DNA of 64,000 nucleotides from Hymenochaete sp. R1 (taxonomy: Eukaryota > Basidiomycota > Agaricomycetes > Hymenochaetales > Hymenochaetaceae), in assembly GCA_019400425.1 (NCBI GenBank), contig JAFREE010000096.1:28703-92702 (forward strand), read 5' to 3'. The notes under the pieces are model-generated. The model did not search any database. It was given only the letters and a program-made list of their open reading frames with translations, and was not told the origin of the DNA. The translations under genes were made by a program, and so were the position numbers. Shown here piece by piece: positions 51,552-62,659 of this stretch (position 1 is its first letter; each line of letters starts with the position of its first letter).

Positions 51552-52388
51552 ATGGGTGCCGGCCAGTCGAAGGCAGACGAGCATGAATTTACCCTAGAAA
51601 ATGGCACGCCTGTTCAAGTGAGCTCATCTCTGCATACCAAAGGTCTCGGAGTCTGACAAGCTCTTTAGTTCTCGCAAGACGTCGTTAACCAGCTCGTCGA
51701 CGCGGCAGGCAGCACGTCCCCCTCTGCGGAGCGCCAATTTAGTATCGATGCCCACGTACGTTCGAGGATAGAGTCTGAGCTTTCCAGACTGAGACAGGAA
51801 GAGGAAGAGGTCCGGCAAGAGATTGAGGCGTCGTTGGAAAAGGAGAACATTGATAGCGAAGTGTTCAAGTCCAAGTCCAAGACTACGACTAAGACTCAGG
51901 CTGCTCCGTCGGACGAGGGAGACCAACCCGTCGATGAGTCAGGGGAGGTTCTGAATAGTAACATCCTCCTCGGAGACCTCGAGGAAGTACGGCAAAAAAT
52001 AGACAAATTCCACACCAGGGCGAAAAGTGAAGAGGACCAAGCGGCTACGGCAGCTCAGGCATTGTCGAGTTGCTATCGGTGCGTGTCCTCTGATCATATG
52101 ATTTTATCCGAAGCACTTGGGTTGACATCTTCATCATAGGAACAACCCTGATAAACCATTGAATTGTTGGATGGAGGTTGCCAATTTTAAGTCGACTGTG
52201 GTGCAGATGGAACAGGTCAGTCTCTCAGTGTGTTTCTCGGTCCAAGTACCGTCGATTCGCTCATCACTGCTGGATCAAATCAAACAGGATTATGTTGCTT
52301 CGTTTCGGTGATTTGTCACCTCCAAAACTGCACATTACACCCGTGCCACATCGACATGCTGCTAATGAAACAGGTACACAAACTTTAA
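51552..52388 (+). CDS. MIC19: MICOS complex subunit MIC19
   Basis: Part of the mitochondrial cristae-junction complex. The start MGAGQSKADEHEFTLENGTP is a typical N-myristoylation signal (Gly2, Ser6). The central coiled-coil-like, Glu/Lys/Gln-rich region includes SELSRLRQEEEEVRQEIEAS. The C-terminal CHCH part has CYRNNPDKPLNCWMEVANFK, a CX10C pair as in fungal Mic19 (not the CX9C pair of animals). Exons begin 51552-51617 and 51669-, then after a GTGCGT intron NNPDKPLN..., and a short last exon 52374-52388 (VHKL). Located 266 bp downstream of DHX35, same strand. Confidence 0.88.
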
Positions 52389-52479
52389 TGGAGTCCATTT
52401 AGTCCATTATTATCCCGAGTGTGGATACAATACGAGCGATAGAAAGAAAAAAAAACATCGAGAAGAATGTCCCGTGTAC

Positions 52480-53699
52480 TCATTTCTCTGCTTTTCCTGA
52501 AGAACCCGAAGAAGAAATCAGACCTTGCTCGGCACCGTCAACGCCATCGAAAGCAAATCCGATGGGCAGCGCCGGGTCGTCTTCCATCCAATCGTCATAA
52601 ATGGCGGTGTCTGCTGACAGTCGATTTCTTCCGGTGCCTATACCGGCCTGCTTGAAGGAAAACCCTGGGCCGTTCAAGAGAGATCTCCAACTCCACCGGC
52701 GGATCGAGCTGTCCGATCGGTCGGAGCCTGAGTTCTGCGAGGCTTTGGATTGTCGCCGGGCGTCAGACAGAGAGTTGAGGCTCGCTTTCAGGCGTGGTAT
52801 CCGACCCGACTGTGACTGCTTTTCTGAACCCCCCAACTTACCGGTCTGATCGTCTCTTTTAATTGCCGGCACAGGCGGAATTACGTCGTGTCCTGAGCGT
52901 GAGGAAGCGGAGCGCAAAGGGCTTGGGCGTGAGGGCCTGTAAGCTTGTGAAGCGTAAGGTTGACGCCCTCGGGGAATTGGATTCCGAGGTTGGGAAAGTG
53001 GCCGGAGATGCTGGCCGGGTGCCGACGACGTCTCTGGTTCTTTCTCGCCGAGCTTATCGTGCTTCGGTCGGAGTGCTCTCGGGAGTGAGATTGGGTTCGA
53101 AACAGGAGCGAAGGGGCTAGCGTCCTTTGGGGATGGAGGTGGTGGATCGGCGAGGGATTGCGGGTGAGGGTTGGGCACGAACTTGACTTTACGATCACCC
53201 GGGGACTTGAGCAAGACCGAGGAGGAAGACGGTCTCTTTCCACTGAGGACGGAACGCCGATGCGCCATGGCGGCTTGGTAAGCCTTCTGTGGATTGAGAG
53301 GGAGAGAGAAATGAGGTCAGAGGCTCGAGCTCACGGAGTGGAGATTTAGATTAATATTGAAAGAAGGGAAAAGGGAGGCGCGGCCGCCAATTTTAAAACG
53401 AGAGATTGACTGACTCGCTTATCGCGTTCGATGGACTGTTTACGTTGGATAGACCTGCCCCAGAATTTCCAAATGGCCACTGCAAGAGTGGCGAGGAAAA
53501 CACCGGCTGCAGCGCCACCTGCAATCGGCTGGCGACGAAGGATGGGTGGGATATGAAGAAAGAAAGAATGAGTGAACGTATGAATGAATTGAATAGGTAA
53601 GGATAGGGGAAAGGAAAGCCGAACCGCAATAGGAATACTGGAGTGATTTGAACCAGGATCGACAAAGACTGTTTGTGTTGTTACGAGATGGACAGACAT
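52480..53699 (-). CDS. Single-pass membrane protein of unknown function
   Basis: Not recognised. Three exons are supported: MSVHLVTTQTVFVDPGSNHS with SIPIA (53699-about 53628), then after a pyrimidine-rich intron PIAGGAAAGVFLATLAVAIW with KFW (one membrane helix), and after a second intron KAYQAAMAHRRSVLSG with a long tail. The N-terminus before the helix is only about 25 residues; the cytoplasmic tail of about 270 residues is Ser/Pro/Arg-rich, probably disordered, with likely phosphorylation sites. The stop is at 52480. The layout resembles small fungal stress or wall sensors, but without the Ser-rich ectodomain; no function can be assigned. Confidence 0.65.
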
Positions 53700-54412
53700 G
53701 CTCAAGAAGGGAAAAGGGAAGGGAGATTGAGAGGGAGAGAGAAAGAATGAAAGGGAACGAGAGGTACGGAAGATGACAGGTCATCATAAAGAGAGAGAGA
53801 GGGAATACAATTAGGTTGTAGTAGCTACGGAGATGATGATCGAGGGGGGGGGGGGGGTGAGTGTGGGTGTTGATGATGAGAACGTGTTGTTGGATGTATG
53901 CGCATTTCTTGTCGGCATTGAATCGGAGGCTTTTTTTTGAGAAGCTGTGTGAGGCCGGTGTTCACGCAGGCTGTGGTGGAAAAGGGAGAGCATCAATCCG
54001 GAGAAGCCGGTGATTTACTTATCGCGATGGGATTAGACAGCGGCCACTTCTCTTACTGTAGTACAGACGACTACCACCACTTACTACTACAACTGCTACA
54101 ACCAGTATACCATTTATTTGATACACTTCAACTTCTCTCTTTCCCCTCCCCCTTCCCCCGCCGCAGCCTCCTCCTTCTCCTCCTTCTCCGTCAACTCTCT
54201 CGCTTCGTCCTTTCTGCTACTCGCCGACAGCACAGCACCTCAGCCAGTCGACGAATTCCTTGCTTTACTTTCTCTGTGCTTTGCTTTCCATCCAATATAT
54301 AAAAGCCGCGTGTTCAACCCGCGACACTCAGTTACCGATCGTCGACTTTACTGGTTGCCGTTCCGCGCCCCCGGTAACACTTCCTCCAAACACCGTTTAA
54401 TATTCATTGTCC
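53700..54412. other. divergent promoter with G14 tract
   Basis: About 710 bp between the membrane protein and the Zn2Cys6 factor. It contains simple-sequence runs: purine-rich GAGAGA repeats (53720-53810), a G14 tract (53844-53857), and pyrimidine-rich CT stretches on the plus strand (54130-54190). No gene was seen. Confidence 0.5.
53844..53857. repeat. G14 homopolymer
   Basis: Fourteen consecutive G. Hypermutable, and its length may be a sequencing error or polymorphism. Confidence 0.8.
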
Positions 54413-57355
54413 ATGGACCTCGACCACTCAATCGACTCTCCTCCATCCAAATCGTGCGCACAGATCTCTCCCTCCCTCTCCCTCCCTCCCACTGCACTGC
54501 TCACCCCACCTGTCCATCTCTACCGTTCCCCGCAGTAACAAATCCCCTATCATCCGAGGAGCTAGAGCGTGTACAGTATGTCGGGCAGCAAAGGTGCGTC
54601 TCTATTGTTCAAAATGCTGCTTGCTGAACCCGCTGCTAACTGCCAAGGCCCGCTGTGTAGATGAAATGTGTGACTGCGGCCGACGGCCAGCCGTGTGTTC
54701 GATGCCAGAGGTCCAATACTCAGTTCGTGCTACTGCCCTTCCTCTTCCTGACTTCTTCTCATGGATGGCCTTTCAGATGTATATTCGAGAAACACCGGAG
54801 AGGCCGAAAACCCGGTTCAAAGTACGTCGACCATGATAGACCGGCCTTCAATTCATGTCGGGTTACTTACCTATACCCGTAGACTTTCAGAAGCATCAAA
54901 GATGCTGCGGAAACTAGAAAAGGGCCTCAACAGCGCAAAGCTCAAGAATCCGACGTCTGAAGCTTCCCTTTCCCAGTCTGAAGCATTGGACGCTACGCTG
55001 GGCGATTCTCAGGTCAACTTGACGGACATAGGCGACCCAATGTCTTCGCGGTTCCGTCCACAGGTCGCATCGCGCCATTCGGAACAAGCGTATAATACGC
55101 AGATGTCCGGCTCCAGTTCGATGGATGAGGATGATCTCGACGGGGAACACCGCGAAGGAATGTATCCTGCGGGACTCATCAAACGCGAGCGCCAGCGAAA
55201 CTCGTTTTTCGGCACGGTTTTGGGTCCGTCAGGCGCCAGAAACTCAGAAGGACCCTCTTCGTCCGTCTCCCCGACTGGCGTCCAAAGATCGAATCGTGGC
55301 TCAGAAGGGCCGGACGCCCTGCCGCTTCATCCATCTTTGGCACCTGTCGAGAACCCCGTCGAAACGGGTTTGATGGACGAGCAGACGGCAGATAATATCT
55401 TTGACTCGGTGCTGATCCGTCTCAACCCGTTCGTCAATCTTTTCGATCCGGAACTGCACTCTGCCTCGTACATCCGCAGGAAAAGCTCTTTCCTTTTCAC
55501 GACCTTGCTTATGGCCGGAAGCAAATTCTTCCAACCCTCGTTGTACCCCAAATGCCGTCAACTTGCGGAACAGCATGCTATAAAAGCCTTTGCGGATTCG
55601 CAGAAAAGCGTTGAGGTGGTGCAAGCCTTCATGTGCATGACGTATTGGAAAGAACCAGAGGATACGGTGAGAGGATCAATAAATACTCCGTCCATTCCTT
55701 CCTGACGAAGTTCGAACTCGTAGAGGACCTGGACTTCTATTGGATTCGTAAGTTGTTCTTCGTAGTTTATATTTTTTGTTTCTGACTTTACGCAAGGCTT
55801 GTCGCATGGCAGTGGAACTCGGGTTAAATCGATACGTTGCGAAACCGCCAGACTCTGAGACAGACCTGCAAAGATTAGAGAGGAGGAACAGAGAACGCAC
55901 GTATCTTGTGCTGTTCGTGCATGATCGCAGTTTGAGCATGCAGACGGGCCGGCTTTACATGCTTCCCGAGGTCCGGAGGGCTCGCTTCTTTTATTGTGTG
56001 CTCCGTATTTCTCAAGTGTCTCATATCATAGGATGAATTTGTCGAGAAGTCGTGCACTTGGCATCAGCAAGTATCACTCAATGGGACGATCAGGCCTGTA
56101 GATGTGATCGTGTCCGCCTTCGTATCTTTGCGACTTATTGCGGTAAGTTTCGTCGATTCGTTTTAACATGGTTTTGATGTTTAACTGTATCCTTTCTGCC
56201 AACAGACCGAAACGACAAAGATGTTCGAGCTTCAGAGAGGAGGATCTTCTAACGGACAACAGGAGAATTATGATTTCCTTTTGAACGCGTGCAACACGAA
56301 ATTAGCGGCATGGTCGAGCATGTGGTCCGGGGAGATGAAGAACGGTCAGCTCAATCATTTTTGGAGTAATTTAGCTATACTAACAAAGATTATCAGCTGA
56401 CGGGGCGTTGCCATTCCACTTTGCCTTCCTTGAGATTTTCCAACTCCACGTCGGCCTGTTCCTTAACAGCTATGGTATCCATACATTCATGGCGAATGTA
56501 CGTCCTTGTCTTTCCCTAGAAACAGATCTTCGCTTGCTTAGAACATCCTCCAGAGCATTAGCCCCTCTCCGCTGAGCTTACAATCTTCAACGACATGTTA
56601 TAACAACGCATCACGAACATTGGAAATCGTGAAAGAATTCGCTCGCGTGCAGATGCTGGTGAGACTATTCTAATTTCCATGGCTGCCCCTTAGTTACACA
56701 AAAACAGCAATACAGCCAGGAGTCAATGACAACAATGACAGCATATTCTGCCGTTATGCTACTCAAGGTGAATTAATCATCCCAACCCGAAGAAGTGTCC
56801 TTTTCAACTGACCGTATGTTATTTGTGCAGCTGTTGCGGAAGCTGGGTTGGAGGCAAAAGAGCTCTAGCGTCTGGAGTCTTATTCTCAGTGCTTCGGATG
56901 CCTATAAAGAAGCAGGGGCGATGATGCCATCCTCTTCTTCATGCACCGCCCATGCTCGTTTCCTCCGTGTCCTAGTCGAAAGGGAGCAGATGAAAGCCCG
57001 CCAAGCAAGAGGCGTGGGCCACATTGACCCCGGACTGTCTTCTATCAATAAAGACACCCAGTATCCGCAGCCGCAGCCCTCCGTCTCCCCTCTAGATGCT
57101 CGACCGCACACGAACGGCGATACGAACGGCGCTGAGTCAGGATACCAGTATCCCTCCTATCAGATGATGCCCGCCGAGAACGGAACGGCGACGGGAATGA
57201 TCTATGCCCCGTGTAATACTCACGACGAGCGAGTTTACTATGGGTATATCTGCCGCGAGCTGGGTGTCGGGCAAGGGGTGGACCTTGTTAATGAAGGTAG
57301 TCCTATTTATCAGGGTATGCCTCCGTCACAACCTTTCTCGGTGATGGGGCAGTGA
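54413..57355 (+). CDS. Zn2Cys6 fungal transcription factor with MHR domain
   Basis: DNA-binding regulator. The zinc cluster is built over four exons: 54413-54453 (MDLDHSIDSPPSKS), 54536-54593 (NKSPIIRGARACTVCRAAK), 54661-54722 (KCVTAADGQPCVRCQRSN) and from 54776 (CIFEKHRRGRKPGSK). The cysteines thus follow CX2CX6C...CX2CX6C. A basic linker LSEASKMLRKLEKGLNSAKL, with a heptad-like pattern, comes next. The acidic/Ser-rich middle leads to the fungal-specific MHR region (about 55350-56600) with RLNPFVNLFDPELHSASYIR and ACRMAVELGLNRYV. The end is QPFSVMGQ. Targets cannot be told from sequence. The start model is inferred from an 82-bp intron with pyrimidine tract. Confidence 0.8.
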
Positions 57356-57919
57356 TTAGGATTCTTCCCCCCCCCCCCCCCACCCCTTTGCGCAAGGCAT
57401 TGCTTTCTTCCTTTGATTCGATTTTGTCTCTGAGTCGCGCCCCCGCTATTCCTTCTTTTTTCAGATTTTGCAACATGCTTTTCAATCGAGTCTCCTTTGC
57501 TTTCGTTCTTGCTGTCGCCTCCTTTCGCTATTTTCTTCTAATGCGGAACTGTTCTTGTCCTTTCACGTCATATGCTTACGATCTTTATTGAAAGCTTCTT
57601 GAAACTGTATCTCAATTGAAACGTAATGGAAACCAAATTATATAAGATAGGTCGTGGACTCATTCTCCAGGCCCCCTGAATCGCCCACTCTAGAGATGGC
57701 TGTGGGAGGTCCGTTGAGTTCCGACTGTGAACCATGAATGTATAACGTAGTGCGCCTAATGATATTTAAAAGCCAAGATAATGAAACAGGTGTATATCCT
57801 AAATGCTTCGTCTACAATAAGTATGCAGTTTTCGGTATAGTTGTGAAGGAGAGGGAAAGGATCATTCGAAATAGAAGACCAGGCGTTCCCCCCACCCCCT
57901 CTTTTTTTCAGGTCACCCG
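57356..57919. other. intergenic, convergent 3' ends
   Basis: About 560 bp between the transcription factor and the NUP37-like gene. Holds a C15 tract (57367-57381) just after the transcription-factor stop codon; nothing else was recognised. Confidence 0.5.
57367..57381. repeat. C15 homopolymer
   Basis: Fifteen consecutive C, 11 bp after the stop codon of the transcription-factor gene, so probably in its 3' UTR. Confidence 0.8.
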
Positions 57920-59360
57920 TTACTCGACACTGATGGGGAAGACATGCACGTTCTTTCCAACGGCTACCGCCAATTTGGGGACTCCTCGGGTGGCCATCCA
58001 GTCGAAATCGGAGACCTTGTGTGGCTTCGGAGCGATCTGGATAGTGCTGCTGCTAGCCTGTGTGACAAGATGGTAAGCACTCATGATTTTGATGACGGCG
58101 CCGCCTGGACCTTTCGCTAAGGGCGATATGGCGAAGTATTCTCCGAACGACGGGCACCATCTGGGGTAGGGAAGTTCAACGACGTGTGGCATACGGATTG
58201 AGATATGGGTACTGGGATTTACCTGAAGCGGTGGCCTCCTTCTGGGAAGCTGAGCCCTGTAGTGAAAGGCTTCCCGCCTTTAAGCTCGCTGAGGTCCCAA
58301 AGAGCGAACTCAGTTCCAAAGACAGCGCCAACCCTGTATGTATCACCTGAGCATCATCCGGATAAATAGTGTCAAAAAAGATTACATTTTTGGATCGTCT
58401 GCCCTCCACGACGCGCAACCGTGAAGCTGCTTGGCCATATTGGACGAAGCGTCGCCGACGATTCGGGGATGTACCAGCTCTATCATACTTTGGCGACACG
58501 CGGCTTCTTCCGAAATATCGTCTGGGTCTTTTCGCCAGTTGACTAGGAATACGGAACCTTTGGAGTCCGAGATGACAAACTCCTTGCTCGTGGATGTGTG
58601 GGACGCGATCGAGCACAGGGGAGATGCAAAGGGGATCACAAGGGCCGTTGGTGGGTATAAATGAGAGACTGTCGTGATATTAGGCGGTCCGGGCCTCAAG
58701 TCCCAGATGATGAGGTTACTGTCGTCTGTCGAAACGATATGTCAGCGTCGATTCGTTGAAGGAGCTTGAAATACGGCTCGCCTGAGACGGATGCAAGATG
58801 TCTAGCATGATCATCTCTTCCCCCAACGTAGGCGATGTCGTTTATCCTTGAATTCGTAGTCAATGGAAGGATATGTCTGTTACGAGTCACGCATGTTGCT
58901 CGAACCTGGCATGGTGTCCTGTTAAACCTCCCCCGAAACGAAAGATATCCTCTTCCGAGTCATGCCCTATTGAAAGTACGAGTAATCGGTAGTCGAAAGT
59001 GGCCACCGCGAGTCTGCGTTGTTAGTTAGGCAAAATCAAACTTATGAATGAAGCACATACATACTCCAAAAACCATTCATCCGAGGCAGCTGGTGACACG
59101 GATCTCGACGACCATGCCATGGCTGTTGTTTTTACTCCTATAGTAAAACACGCAAGGTTCTTTAAGAAGCCAGGTTTCTAAAGATAGAGCTTTTAATGTC
59201 AATATTGCTGGTTAGAGGCACGAGTTGAACTGGTACGCACACATTGTAGTATTTGCACGGAGTCCTCCCCAGCCACTGCGAGCAAATCAGTTCCGTCACT
59301 GAAATAGCATGCGCGGAGAGCAAAGACGTCGGTTCCATGACTGTACTTCAGATCGTCCAT
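57920..59360 (-). CDS. WD40-repeat protein, NUP37-like
   Basis: The start MDDLKYSHGTDVFALRACYF and then LLAVAGEDSVQILQC give a first beta-propeller blade. The next exon reads GVKTTAMAWSSRSVSPAASD, EWFLE; then LAVATFDYRLLVLSIGHDSE, INDIAYVGGRDDHARHLASV, and DSNLIIWDLRPGPPN. Further blades are weakly conserved (MIELVHPRIVGDASSNMAKQ and CASWRADDP). The end is VPKLAVAVGKNVHVFPISVE. The pattern VTALAWS, SVS, SDEW, FRL resembles fungal Nup37, an outer nuclear-pore (Y-complex) subunit, but WD40 proteins are easily confused, so the name is tentative. It shares a 194-bp divergent promoter with the ING gene. Confidence 0.6.
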
Positions 59361-59554
59361 GGTGTCTGGGCACACGAGGGAGGAAAAGAACAGTGACCGT
59401 TCAATTTATTGCTTTTGTCCGCGCCTGTCTGTCTGTCTTCGTTCATGTGCGTCAAGACTAGCACGTGTTTGTCTTCGTCCGTTCCGATTGCCCGCTGATC
59501 CCAACTCACTCTCTTCCTCCTTACCCTTCCACTATCTTGTTATTATAAAACTTC

Positions 59555-60885
59555 ATGCCAGCGCGACGGGTGAAAAGGAGACGGTACTCGAGCTCTGATG
59601 CATCAGAAGTTGTAGACGAAAACGCGCTGCAGCAATCGCCGGAGGAAGCGGCCTGGAAGGGCTTTTGCGATGAACATGTCGAGTGTAGGTTCTGAATCCC
59701 TTGCTTCCAAGCAGTAATTGAGACGTGGACTGACAGGTTATGATCATAGTCATCGAACAGCTCCCCTTATCCTTATGCCGGAACTTCAAACTCATGTCGG
59801 AAATCGATGCGCAAGCCAATGGTACTTGTGTCCCCCTCCTTGTATATTCGAATCTGACCGGAGGGAAAGGACATAGAAAAACATTACATGACGCCATTGT
59901 GATCTACTCGAAGTCGCGAGCAGATGTGAACGATACTGAACGAGAGACGGATGGAAGCCGACAAGCCTCGCTGGTATTTTCATGTGTCCTCCATTTTTGC
60001 TTCCGGTTTGATTCTGATAGTGTTTTCTTCCTGGTAGACCGGTTCATCAGTCGGCATTGCCATAAATCAAGCTCCGCAACCCAATGTCTTGCTCTCGGAA
60101 GCGTCCGTTGCTGCGCAGGAACTTTTACGCGCATGTGAAGAGAAAATAAACTTAGCACAGGCTACGTATGATTCGGTTTGCTGCCAATTCCATGCTATCC
60201 TCAAAAACTATCAGCTGATATTCGACGAGGTTGACCGGCATGTAAGGCTACTTGACAACGCTATCAAGAAACATGAAGACGTCCTTGGTAAGCCGATGCC
60301 ACTAATGTTACGGGTACGGATGGTTCTGCCTTTTAATGCATTATATCCACAGCGAAAGCGTTGATGGCGGGTAAGGTCCAAAAGCCAAAGGATGCAGCAC
60401 TTCCCACTATTCGGATGAGACTTCCTGATAATACATCTTCTTCTCGCATCTTACGTTCCCCGGTATCTGAACGATCAGAAAGGCTTTCTGCACGACATCA
60501 AAGATTTCAAGCCTCGAGAACATCTAAAGGGCTATCAGCAAACATGATTTTATTCTCTCCGCCGCTTCTGGGGAATGATATACCTATAGATCCACATGAA
60601 CCGCGTTATTGCTATTGCAACGAAGTCTCCTGGGGAGAGGTCTGTGCCTATTTCCAGTTATATCCATAGTACTACTAAATTCATGATTTTTCTAGATGAT
60701 TGGCTGTGATGCAAAGAATTGTGAGAGAGAATGGGTATGCTCTCTCTAATACTTGAGGATTTTTGCTAACATAAGTAATATGTATTCAGTTTCATCTGAA
60801 ATGTGTGGGTCTAACTGGAGCACCAAAAAATAAAAAGTGGTTCTGTAACTTTTGTAGACCAGATATGTCAATAACCCTTACATAA
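59555..60885 (+). CDS. ING-family histone-mark reader
   Basis: The start MPARRVKRRRYSSSDASEVV is basic. The ING N-terminal helical domain has VIEQLPLSLCRNFKLMSEID with AQANG, continuing in later exons with ELLRACEEKINLAQATYDSV and DEVDRHVRLLDNAIKKHEDV. The C-terminal PHD finger reads YCYCNEVSWGEMIGCDAKNC, then EREWFHLKCVGLTGAPKNKK and WFCNFCRPD. This finger binds H3K4me3 in the family; the Tyr, Ser-Trp-Gly and Trp cage residues are present. ING proteins belong to HAT or HDAC complexes (Yng1, Yng2, Pho23); which one cannot be told here. Six or more exons. Confidence 0.9.
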
Positions 60886-60952
60886 AGCACAGTAGTGACT
60901 ATCAGGAAGTCCTGAATCTATTTATCTGCTTCTGATATAATTGTCACATATA

Positions 60953-61054
60953 TTGTTGAAATATGTTGGTGTTGAAATTGGTGTTCTAGCACTCTTAATT
61001 CTCTTTAATTTTGTTCTATTTTGTCTTCTTTCTATTTACAACATCTCTCTTACA
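60953..61054. repeat. possible copia LTR fragment
   Basis: Starts TGTTGAAATATGTTGGTGTT and ends CTCTCTTACA, next to the copia-type coding remnant. The TG...CA ends and A/T-rich composition fit a degraded LTR, but no partner was found in the window. Confidence 0.3.
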
Positions 61055-61606
61055 GTGCTAATGGGCAAGTGCTGACAATGCCTGCAAACTCAGACATGGG
61101 CACAACGCGACCATCAAGATGTGCAGCATTGTGAGAGTTCACTGTTGCAGTGAAGAGTTGTTTGCCAGCACGCACAAATGACATGGATGAAGATGAAATC
61201 GAAACAGTGTATTGTTTGTGACGAGTTAAATACAATACAGAGAGGAGATTGGAACGAAGAGCAGGAACATGTAGAACATTATGAAACTCCAGCAGGGGTT
61301 GAACCTTGCCTGCAACGCATGGGGAAAACCGTACAGAGCCTTTCCCAACAGAATATACAACCTTGTCATTAGCAAGACGAATAGGTGTGTTATCAGAGGA
61401 ATAAGACGAAAACCAATGACGATGGGGGGTCATGTGGCTAGTGGCACCTGTATCAGCGATCCAGTTAGTGTGTCAGGAATCCCTCCTTTTTCCCTACCAT
61501 TTATTCCTTCCATGATTATACTATTCACGTGACTTCTGCTTTACAGTTCTTATCCCCTCTATACACATTGCTCACATCCTGCGATTGAACTCCTTATGCT
61601 TGACCT

Positions 61607-61626
61607 CTTGTAAAGTTCTCTCGCAG
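61607..61626. repeat. 20-bp direct repeat, copy 1
   Basis: CTTGTAAAGTTCTCTCGCAG, recurring exactly at 61671-61690. Lies inside the copia remnant. Confidence 0.8.
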
Positions 61627-61670
61627 GCATGTCCTCTCATGTATATTTACCTTTTACTTGTATAATCTAA

Positions 61671-61690
61671 CTTGTAAAGTTCTCTCGCAG
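61671..61690. repeat. 20-bp direct repeat, copy 2
   Basis: Exact copy of 61607-61626, start to start 64 bp apart. May be a duplicated internal segment. Confidence 0.8.
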
Positions 61691-62026
61691 TGTGCCAGAG
61701 TCCTTGAGCTCAGCATGATCGTCCGAGATCTCAGTCATATCTTCACCCATCTTTTACCAACGCACACAGTGTTCATAACATAGTGCTTGCGTCGCAAATC
61801 AAGGGGGAGCAGGGATGGGAGTAGTCAGGAGTACTTGCATTTCCAGCGAAACTTGCAGCTTCTTCACCACTAGAATCCACTTCTTCAGCTTTGTTGGCCC
61901 TTCCCTTTCCCTTCTGCTTAGCCTCTTGTCAGCAACCGACTACAGATGGCCAAGGAGTTGGGCACCAGGTCACGCTACAACAGAGGGAGAAGAGGGAGAA
62001 GGGGAGAGACCTTAGTACTTAGTTCA

Positions 62027-62425
62027 CTGAGCACACCGCCTACTTGGCAGCAATGGCGCTCAAAGTGTTCGAAGCAAAAGGAGGTAGAGAGAAGCAAGGG
62101 ATAATGATTGGCTTAGAAGGATAATCGGGAGAATAGACTATCTTCGAAACTGGGGAATTACATGCGAAGAACTGTACGTATTTATACTAAGCGAGAGTGG
62201 GTGCACAGACCAGGTGGGGTATGATGTCAGTGGAGCAAGCCTATGATGTCAGGGGGGTGGGGGAGACGAGTGGAGCGAGTGGAGCACCCCTATGACGTCA
62301 GGGGTCGGATGGTTAAAGGAGTGGGCTAGACCGAAGGGTCCGAAAAAGCGAACTGGTTATTAAGTAATGAGAGGTTTAGGTAATTTCGAAAAAGGTGAAA
62401 GAATAGGAGCGGAAAATTCATGACA
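62027..62425 (-). repeat. probable gypsy 3' LTR
   Basis: On the minus strand a purine tract CGGGGGGTCA (62435-62426) precedes TGTCATGAATTTTC, a typical LTR start at 62425. A TATAAATACG promoter box lies at about 62186-62176. The far end is guessed at about 62027 from a CA dinucleotide; no second LTR is in view. Confidence 0.5.
62220..62301. repeat. CRE-like repeats in gypsy LTR
   Basis: Three near copies of TATGAYGTCAG: 62220-62230, about 62242-62252 and 62291-62301. The last contains the palindrome TGACGTCA (62293-62300), the binding site of bZIP/CREB-type factors. They may be U3 enhancer elements. Confidence 0.45.
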
Positions 62426-62659
62426 TGACCCCCCGTTTCAAGGCAATCGTCCCGATTGCATGGGTGTGACAAGGGGTGTGTGATCAGTGGGCAGGACTTT
62501 TCCTGGAGGGGTTTGTGTCTTTGACGCAGACCTTCCTCTCTTTTGGAGCTAGCCCTCATCATTTCACGGGAGTTACCACACCTTGTGGATCTGGGGAGCA
62601 TCGACTTCAGTGAAGTTTTCGATGTTTCGGAATCACATCTTCTGAGCATTTGGTACTTA

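Larger units (their letters stand above)
61050..62026 (-). mobile_element. Ty1/copia remnant (gag end and protease)
   Basis: Minus-strand fragment. The protease/pre-integrase part (61533-61050) reads WIADTGATSHMTPHRHWF, with the DTGA active site intact, then PIRLANDKVVYSVGKGSVRF and HNVLHVPALRSNLLSVLYL. Upstream (61980-61800) lies decayed gag sequence with KGKGRANKAEEVDSSGEEAA and remains of a zinc knuckle. Between them the sequence is too decayed to read and holds a 20-bp direct repeat. It is cut on both sides; the gypsy LTR borders it on the right. Confidence 0.7.

Noticed and set aside
54118..54627. Long open frame before the Zn2Cys6 factor
   Set aside because: It reads the pyrimidine-rich leader in a frame that does not carry the zinc cluster; the ATG at 54413 with an 82-bp intron fits better.
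62220..62310. CRISPR-like short repeats
   Set aside because: Only three imperfect copies with unequal spacing, in a eukaryotic LTR.
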